DNA from: Triticum aestivum
Lineage: Eukaryota; Streptophyta; Magnoliopsida; Poales; Poaceae
NCBI RefSeq assembly: GCF_018294505.1
Contig: NC_057809.1
Location: 134,390,979 to 134,454,978, forward strand
DNA: 64,000 nt
Direction: 5' to 3'
Shown: positions 55,895-64,000 of the stretch, piece after piece
How positions within the stretch are numbered: position 1 is the stretch's first letter
How the letters are laid out: each line of letters opens with the position of its first letter
Program-made: the position numbers and the translations under genes
The notes under the pieces: model-generated
What the model was told of the DNA's origin: nothing
What the model saw: only the letters and a program-made list of their open reading frames with translations
The model's database searches: none

Positions 55895-57943
55895 ACTCCC
55901 CCAAGCTTAAACCTTTGCTTCTCCTCAAGCAATTCAGTTGATAAACTGAAAGTGATAAAGAAAAACTTTTACAAACTCTGTTTGCTCTCGTTGTTGTAAA
56001 TATGTAAAGCCAGCATTCAAGTTTTCAGCAAAGATTATGGCTAACCACATTTGCAATAACTCTTAGGTCTCATGTTTACTCATATCAATGTCATAATCAA
56101 CTAGCGAGCAATAATAATAAATCTCGGATGACAACACTTTCTCAAAACAATCATGATATGATATAACAAGATGGTATCTCGCTAGCCCTTTCTGAGACCG
56201 CAAAACATAAATGCAGAGCTCCTTTAAAGAACAAGGACTGACTAGACATTGTAATTCATGGTAAAAGAGACCCTGTCATAGTCATACCCAATATAAATTA
56301 ATAGTAATGGATGCAAATGACAGCTGCGCTCTCCAGCTAGTGCTTTTTAATAAGAGGGTGATGACTCAACAAAAAAAAGTAAATAGATAGGCCCTTCGCA
56401 GAGGGAAGCAGGGATTTGTAGAGGTGGCAGAGCTCGGTTTTGAAATAGAGATAAATAATATTTTGAGCGGCATAGTTTCATTGTCAACATAACAACCAAG
56501 AGATGGCGATATCTTCCATGCTACACACATTATAGGTGGTTCCCAAACAGAATGGTAAAGTTTATACTCCCCCTCCACCAACAAGCATCAATCCATGGCT
56601 TGCTCGAAACAACGAGTGCCTCGAACTAGCAACAGTCCCAGGGGGAGTTTTGTTTGCAATTATTTTGATTTAGTTTGCATAAAGCATGGGACTGGGCATC
56701 TCGGTGACCAGCCATTTTCTCGTGAATGAGGACCGGAGTCCACTCATCGTGAGAATAACCCACCTAGCATGGAAGATACGGACAACCCTAGTTGATACAT
56801 GAGCTATTCGAGCATACAAAATAGAATGTTTATTTGAAGGTTTAGAGTTTAGCACACACAAATTTACTTGGAACGGCAGGTAGATACTGCATATAGGAAG
56901 GTATAGTGGACTCATATGGAATACTTTGGGGTTTAAGGGATTGGATGCACAAGTAGTATTCCCGCTTAGTACAAGTTAAGGCTAGCAAAAGACTGGGAAG
57001 CGACCAACTAGAGAGCGACAACAGTCATGAACATGCATTAAAATTAATAGACATTGAGTACAAGCATGAGTAGGATATAATCCACCATGAACATAAATAT
57101 CGTGAAGGCTATGTTGATTTTGTTTCAAGTACATGTGTGAACATGTGCCAAGTCGAGTCACTTAAATCATTCGAAGGAGGATACCACCCCATCATACCGC
57201 ATCACAACCATTTTAATAGCATGTTGGCACGCAAGGTAAACCATTATAACTCATAGCTAATCAAGCATGGCACGAGCAACTATGATCTATAATTGTCATT
57301 GCAAGCATGTTTATTCATAATAGGCTGAATCAGGAACGATGAACTAATCATATTTACAAAAACAAGAGAGGTCGAGTTCATACCAGCTTTTCTCATCTCA
57401 GTCAGTCCATCATATATCGTCATAATTGCCTTTGACTTGCACGACTGAATGGATTGAAAATAATAAGAGTGCATGTGCATTGGACTAAGCTGGAATCTGC
57501 GAGCATTCAATAAACAGGAGAAGACAAGGCAATATGGGCTCTTGGTTAAATCAACAATAATGCATATAAGAGCCACTTCAACAATTTAATAATGGTCTTC
57601 TCCTAACGACCCCCAAAGAAAAGAAAAGAAATAAAAACTATTTACACAGGAAAGCTCCCAACAAGCAAAAAGAAGAACAAGAAATCTTTTTGAGTTTTCT
57701 TTTTAGTTATTACTACTACAGCAAGAAAAGTAAACTAACTAAAAGCTAGACTAATATTTTTGGTTTTTCTTAAGGTTTATCAAACACACAAGAAGAAAGC
57801 AAGAAAAAGAAAATAAACTAGCATGGATATTATAGTGAAAGAGCATGAGCACCGACGTCTAGCAATGAGTGTGTGTGAACATAAATGTAATGTCGGTGAG
57901 AGATACTTACTCCCCCAAGCTTAGGCTTTTGGCCTAAGTTGGT
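55895..57943 (-). other. E2 long 3' untranslated region
   Basis: The inverted counterpart of 53436-55478. It begins (minus strand) after ORF2 and ends at the polypurine tract AAGCTTGGGGGAG next to the LTR at 55894. No coding frame is seen. Confidence 0.75.
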
Positions 57944-58969
57944 TCATTGCCACGAATGGCCTGGCGGATATCCATAGTTGTAACCGGGATCGTACTGAGC
58001 TGCGGCAGTTATTGCCTCCTGAGCTGCAGCGTGGCGGCGAGCTGCCTCCGCCCTCCTCTCGTACTCATCTGCCTCCTCTCTGGTAATAACATATCTTCCT
58101 TTTGCCTAATAGTCAAAGAAGGCAGGAGTAGGGACAGTAATACAGACAACACGACGTTTGTCAAAGATTAGGCGATACCGGAGAGGTGATTTATTCCTCT
58201 CGATAAACTGGTGGTGGACCATAGCATTATAGTCTAAATAAGTAGGAGGCAACTCAATATCATCCTCACAAATGTCCACACCAAGAAAATCAGCTAAGCG
58301 GGTTGCATATATTCCTCCAAAGAAATCTCCATTAAATCTATTATGATGCAACCTACGTGCAACAATGGCTCCCAAGTTATAAGTTTTGTCTCCTAACACA
58401 GCACTCCTAAGAATACTGAGATCAGGGACACACATGTGACATGCTTCATCTTTACCATTTATGCACCTACCTATGAAGAGAGCAAAATAATGTATAGTAG
58501 GAAAATGAATGCTCCCTGTGGTAGCTTGTGCTATATCTCTAGATTCCCCCACAGTTAAACTAGCAAGAAAATTTCTAAATTCAGATTTGCGGGGTTCACT
58601 AGCACCACCCCGTTGTGGAAGTTTGCAAGTAGTGGTAAAATCCTCTAAGTCCATAGTATAGGATTTTTCATAGAGATCAAACAGGACAGTTGGAGAGTTA
58701 CGTGAAGATGAAAATTCAAACCTCCTCACAAATGAACTAGTGAGATAGTGGTATTGGCGGCACTTCTATGCCTCGAAGCTCACAAGATCAGCGTTATGAA
58801 AATATGCGTTAAATTCTTCCTTGATTCCTGCTAGATCCATAAAGTTTTCTGAAGGCCATTCACAAGGCCGCACTGGAGCGTCCCTTAGTGGCTCATCGTC
58901 AGCATCACGCATTGCAAGCCTGGGTCCTTGCTTCCTTGAAGAACCACCTTGGAACATTTTCCTAAGCAT
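57944..58969 (-). pseudogene. E2 ORF2, Athila ORF1-like, two internal TAG codons
   Basis: It starts MLRKMFQGGSSRKQGPRLAM at 58969 and reads in one frame to TGA 57944-57946. It is interrupted only by TAG at 58766-58768 (E1 has GAC) and TAG at 58106-58108 (E1 has CAG). It is the better preserved copy: it keeps FIGRCINGKDEACHMC, lost to a frameshift in E1, and Arg codons where E1 has TGA. Its tail is Arg/Ala-rich and ends YGYPPGHSWQ-like. Function unknown. Confidence 0.75.
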
Positions 58970-58979
58970 ATTTCTTCCT

Positions 58980-59212
58980 CTGAAAAATTTCTGAAATTTT
59001 TAGTAACTTCAAAATAAAAGTGAACCAAGCTCAACAAAATTGATAGCAACTACTCCTACAAGTGCCTAGAGCCCATATCAACCATTAGAACTGCTTGGAA
59101 CCATATAAATTTGACATGCAAGCTCAAGAACATGGTCACCTAGGCAGCACAATTTTGCAATGAATAAAGCACTAGAACAAAAACTAATTGGATCAATGGA
59201 GGAGTCACATAC
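58980..59212 (-). other. Leader intron before ORF2 of E2
   Basis: Minus-strand donor TTCCTTG|GTATGTGAC at 59212 and acceptor AATTTTTCAG|AGGAAGAAATATG at 58980. Conserved in position and length with the intron at 52169-52400. Confidence 0.65.
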
Positions 59213-59758
59213 CAAGGAACAATCTTCCCAAGTAGTTTTGTGAGAGGTGCTTTGAGCAAGGAGATCAAAAATCGCAGCAAAATGAGCTAGAACTCGTGCT
59301 TGAGCTGGATGGTGATTTTTTTGGGAGGAAGAAGTGTGTGGGTGCAGGAATAAGTGTAGGGGAGCCACCATGGGCCCACGAGGCAGGGGGCGTACCCTAG
59401 GGGGTAGGGCGCGCCATCCACCCTCGTGGCCAGGTGCTTGCCCCTCATGTTGTGTTCTCAATGCCAGATATTCTCAAAAATTCCAGAAAAAATCATATTC
59501 AATTTTCAGGGCATTTGGAGAACTTTTATTTTCAGGGTATTTTTATATTGCACGGATAAATCAGAAAACAGACAGGAAAAATACTATTTTTACTTTATTT
59601 CAACTAAATAACAGAAAGTAGAAAGAGTGTACAGAAGGTTGTGCCTTCTAGTTTCATCCATCTCATGCTCATCAAAAGGAATCCACTAACAAGGTTGATC
59701 AGGTCTTGTTAACAAACTCATTCCGACTAACATGGAACCGGAGAAATTTCGAATAACA
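59213..59758 (-). other. E2 inter-ORF region
   Basis: The counterpart of 51631-52168, including the GC-rich LTR-like block (59370-59440) and the AT-rich stretch after the protease stop. Confidence 0.5.
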
Positions 59759-62539
59759 CTATGTTACCTCAACGGGGATATGAACATCCCCTATAATAAA
59801 AATATCATATTTCTTCTTGACAGTAGGAAGAGGAAATTCAAAACCTCTAAAAATAATCGATGGAATTTTTCCAATAGAATTGATACTATAAACGTGAGGT
59901 TGTTTCCTCGGAAAGTGTACCATATGCTCATTACCATTAACATGAAAAGTGACATTGCCTTTGTTGCAATCAATAACAGCCCCTGCAGTATTCAAAAAAG
60001 GTCTTCCAAGAATAATAGACATACTATCGTCCTCGGGAATATCAAGAATAACAAAGTCTGTTAAAATAATAATGTTTGCAAGCACAACAGGCACATCCTC
60101 ACAAATACCGACGGGTATAGCAGTTTATTTATCAGCCATTTGCAAAGATATTTCAGTAGGTGTCAACTTGTTCAAATCAAGTCTACGATATAAAGAGAGA
60201 GGCATAACACTAACACCGGCTCCAAGATCACATAAAGCAGTTTTAACATAGTTTCTTTTAATGGAGCATGGTATAGTTGGTACCCCTGGATCTCCTAGTT
60301 TCTTAGGTATTCCACCCTTAAAAGTATAATTAGCAAGCATGGTGGAAATTTCAGCTTCCGGTATCTTTCTTTTATTTGTAACAATATCTTTCATGTACTT
60401 AGCATAAGGATTCATTTTGAGCATATCAGTTAAACGCATACGCAAAAAGATAGGTCTAATCATTTCAGCAAAGCGCTCAAATCCTCATCATCCTTTTTCT
60501 TGGATGGTTTGGGAGGAAAAGGCATGGGTTTCTGAACCCATGGTTCTCTTTCTTTACCATGTTTCCTAGCAACAAAGTCTCTCTTATCATAACGTTGATT
60601 CTTTGATTGTGGGTTATCAAGATCAACAACAGGTTCAATTTCTACATCATTATCATTACTAGGTTGAGCATCATCATGAACATCATCATTGACATTTTCA
60701 CTAGGCTCATGTTCATTACCAGATTGTGTTTCAGCATCAGAGATAGAAATATCATTTGGATTCTCAGGTGTTTCAGCAACAGGTTCACTGGAAGCATGCA
60801 AAGTCCTATCATTTTTATTTTTCTTCCTTTTAGAAGGACTAGGTGCATCAATATTATTTCTCTGAGAATCTTGCTCAATTCTCTTAGGGTGGCCTTCAGG
60901 ATACAAAGGTTCCTAAGTCATTTTACTAGTTCTAGTAGCCACTCTAACAGCATAATCATTATTCTTACTATTCAATTCATTGAGCAAATCAATTTGAGAT
61001 ATAAGTACTTGTTCTACTTGAGTGGTAACCATAGAAGCATGTTTACTAATGAGTTTAAGTTCACCTTTAACTCTAGACATATAATCACCCAAGTGTTCAT
61101 GCGTATAAGCATTTTGTTTTAATTGTCTACCAAAATAAGCATAAAAATCTTCTTGCCTAACTATGAAGTTATCAAACTCATCAAAGCATTGGCTAGCAAT
61201 TTTAGTAGGAGGGATTTCAGCTTTATCATATCTATAGAGAGAATTTACCTTTACTACCTGTGTCGGGTTATCAAGACCATGAGTTTCTTCAACAGGCGTT
61301 AAACTAAGACCATGTATTTCTTCAATAGGAGGTAAATTCTTAACATCTTCAGCTTTAATACCCTTTTCTTTCATAGATTTCTTTGTCTCTTGCATATCTT
61401 CAGGACTGAGAAATAGAACACGTCTCTTCTACGGAGTTGGTTTAGGAATAGGCTCAGGAGCTGGCTCCAGAACTGTCCAATTATTTTCATTTGTCAACAT
61501 ATTATTCAATAGAATTTCAGCTTCATCCAGTATTCTTTCCCTCAAAACAGAACCAACACAACTATCCAGATAACCTCTGGAAGCATCGGTTAGTCCATTA
61601 TAAAAGATATCAAGTATTTCATTTTTCTTAAGAGGATGATCAGGTAAAGCATTAAGTACTTGGAGAAGCCTCCCCTAGCTTGTGGGAGACTCTCTTCTTC
61701 AATTTGCACAAAATTATAAATTTCCCTCAAAGCAGCTTGTTTCTTATGAGCAGGGAAATATTTAGCAGAGAAGTAATAAATCATATCCTGGGGACTACGC
61801 ACACAACCAGGATCAAGAGAATTAAACCAAGTCTTAGCATCACCCTTTAACGAGAACAGAAATATTTTAAGGATATAAAGGTAGTGGGTTCTCTCATCAT
61901 TAGTGAACAGGGTGGCTATATCATTTAATTTAGTAAGATGTGCCACAATAGTTTCAGATTCATAGCCGTGAAAAGGATCAGATTCAACCAAAGTAATTAT
62001 ATTAGGATCAATAGAGAATTCATAATCCTTATCAGTAACACATATAGGTGAAGTAGCAAAAGCAGGATCAGGTTTCATTCTAGCATTAAGAGATTGCTAC
62101 TTCCATTTAGCCAATAATTTTTAACATCATATCTATCTTTGCAAGAAAAAATTTCGTTAGCAACTGCTTCATCCATAACATAGCCCCCAGGCACAACAGG
62201 CAATTCATATTTATTAGGGGAAGAGTCCTCATCATCACTTTCATCAAAATTATCAATAATTTCATTCTCTCTAGCCCTAGCAAGTTGTTCATCAAGAAAT
62301 TCACCAAGTGGCACAGTAGTATCAAGCATAGAAGTAGTTTCATCATAAATATCATGCATAGCAGAAGTGGCATCATCAATAACATGCGACATATCAGAAT
62401 GAATAGCAGAAGCAGGTTTAGGTGTCGCAAGCTTACTCAAAACAGAAGGTGAATCAAGTGCAGAGCTAGATGGCAGTTCCTTACCTCCCCTCGTAGTTGA
62501 GGGATAAATTGTTGTCTTAGCGTCTTTCAAGTTCTTCAT
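59759..62539 (-). pseudogene. E2 Gag-protease, multiply broken
   Basis: It begins MKNLKDAKTTIYPSTTRG at 62539. Pieces are 62539-62075 (it then shifts frame), 62078-61590 (Gag core, KGDAKTWFNSLDPGCVRS), 61395-60913, 60906-60460, 60463-60125 (protease start ALCDLGAGVSVMPLSLYRRL) and 60094-59759 (ILDIPEDDSMSIILGRPFLN). It has a frameshift before 62078, TAG at 60913-60915 where E1 has CAG (MTQEP in E1), and TAA at 60125-60127 where E1 has TCA. It retains the CTCTCT that E1 lost in the protease. About 150 bp near the acidic N-terminus differ from E1 in sequence and length, so the two are separate family members, not one duplicated copy. Confidence 0.85.
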
Positions 62540-62617
62540 AGTGACCAGCAGATATAAATCCCAAGTGACTCAAAGAATAGAGCTATGCTCCCCGGCAGCG
62601 GTGCTAGAAAATAGTCT

Positions 62618-64000
62618 TGATAACCCACAAGTATAGGGGATCGCAACAGTTTTCAAGGGTAGAGTATTCAACCCAAATTTATTGATTCGACACAAGGGGA
62701 GCCAAAGAATATTCTCAAGTATTAGCAGTTGAGTTGTCAATTCAACCACACCTGGATAACTTACTATCTGCAGCAAAGTATTTAGTAGCGAAGTAATATG
62801 ATAGTAGTGGTAACGGTAGCAAAAGTAATATTTTTGGGTTTTGTAGTGATTGTAACAGTAGCAACGGAAAAGTAAATAAGCGAAGAACAATATGTGAAAA
62901 GCTCATAGGCATTGGATCGGTGATGGAGAATTATGTCGGATGTGGTTCATCATGTAACAGTCATAACATAGGGTGACACAGAACTAGCTCCAATTCATCA
63001 ATGTAATGTAGGCATGTATTCCGAATATAGTCGTACATGCTTATGGAAAAGAACTTGCATGACATATTTTGTCCTACCCTCCCGTGGCAGCGGGGTCCTA
63101 ATGGAAACTAAGGGATATTAAGGCCTCCTTTTAATAGAGTACCAGAACAAAGCATTAACACATAGTGAATACATGAACTCCTCAAACTATGGTCATCACC
63201 GGGAGTGGTCCCGATTATTGTCACTTCGGGGTTGCCGGATCATAACACATAGTAGGTGACTATAGACTTGCAAGATAGGATCAAGAACTCACATATATTC
63301 ATGAAAACATAATAGGTTCAGATCTGAAATCATGGCACTCGGGCCCTATTGACAAGCATTAAGCATAGCAAAGTCATAGCAACATCAATCTCAGAACATA
63401 GTGGATACTAGGGATCAAACCCTAACAAAACTAACTCAATTACATGATAAATCTCATCCAACCCATCACCGTCCAGCAAGCCTACGATGGAATTACTCAC
63501 GCACGGCGGTGAGCATCATGAAATTGGTGATGGAGGATGGTTGATGATGACGACGGCGACAGATTCCCCTCTACGGAGCCCCGAACGGACTCCAGATCAG
63601 CCCTCCCGAGAGGTTTTAGGGCTTGGCGGCGGCTCCGTATCGTAAAACATGATGAATCCTTCTCCTTGATTTTTTCTCCCCGAAAGTGAATATATGGAGT
63701 TGGAGTGGAGGTCGGTGGAGCGTTAGGGGGCTCATGAGGTAGGGGGGTGCGCCAGAGGGGGGCAGGCGCGCCCTCCACCATCGTGGACATGGTGTGGGCC
63801 GCATGACATGGATTTTTCTTCTAGTATTTTTCTTATTTTGTGAATAGATGTTCCGTGGAGTTTCAAGTCATTCCGAGAACTTTTGTTTCTGCACATAAAT
63901 AACACCAAGGAAAGTCTGCTGAAAACAGCGTCAGCCCGGGTTAGTTCCATTCAAATCATGCAAGTTAGAGTCCAAAACAAGGGCAAAAGTGTTTGGAAAA
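62618..64000 (-). mobile_element. 5' LTR of E2, minus orientation, cut by window edge
   Basis: From TGATAACCC (complement of GGGTTATCA, the LTR end) at 62618 to the window edge, which reads AAGTGTTTGGAAAA. The LTR start (TGATACG...) should lie about 20 bases beyond. It matches 47319-48740 in reverse. Confidence 0.9.

Overview
The window looks like a Triticeae (wheat-group) chromosome. The evidence is the Stowaway MITEs with CTCCCTCC ends, CACTA elements, a Ty1-copia element with a tRNA-Met primer site, gypsy LTRs opening TGATACGTCTC with TGGCGCC primer sites, and plant FBD-type F-box and DUF295 gene relics. No bacterial-style gene, tRNA, rRNA or CRISPR array was seen. Species is inference only.

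Left third (about 1-23 kb). This is a degraded, gene-bearing segment. It holds a gypsy LTR end at the edge, a relic of an unrecognised coiled-coil-like gene (622-1080, minus), a DUF295 propeller gene (5215-6606, plus), an unrecognised relic (8732-9288, minus) and a three-exon F-box/FBD gene (10735-13118, minus). All four are interrupted, and every premature in-frame stop I could place in them is TAG. Local duplications, Stowaway MITEs and GA/TC microsatellites fill the spaces. A multi-exon, internally duplicated transcription unit of unknown function (about 18.8-21.7 kb, plus) runs into GGCC-rich repeats and a CACTA right terminus ending at 23226.

Right two thirds (23-64 kb). This is a nest of transposons. 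A copia element (23227-27841) is broken by a short CACTA element whose ends repeat TTTGCCGTC (25796-27686, containing a 485-base assembly gap). The copia is then cut by a gypsy-type, apparently non-autonomous element D (from 27842). D is cut by a minus-strand gypsy element C (from 31828). C is cut by a three-LTR complex, A/B (34841-47318, minus). A/B is cut by a pair of related gypsy elements lying tail to tail (47319-64000), which form an inverted repeat with arms of about 8 kb.

Most interesting content. Elements A, B and C have LTRs in minus orientation but carry plus-strand genes near their 3' LTRs. Two of these encode B3-DNA-binding-domain-like proteins, each with a TATA box about 80 bp before its ATG. 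The third encodes a 'putative gypsy-type transposon' domain (Transposase_28-like) plus a coiled coil and has a spliceable intron. A and B share a collapsed reverse-transcriptase region. The tail-to-tail pair encodes Gag-protease and a second ORF behind a conserved 232-233 bp leader intron, but no polymerase. Comparing the two arms shows CAG codons changed to TAG, which suggests loss of methylated cytosine in CHG sites as a cause of the amber stops seen through the window.
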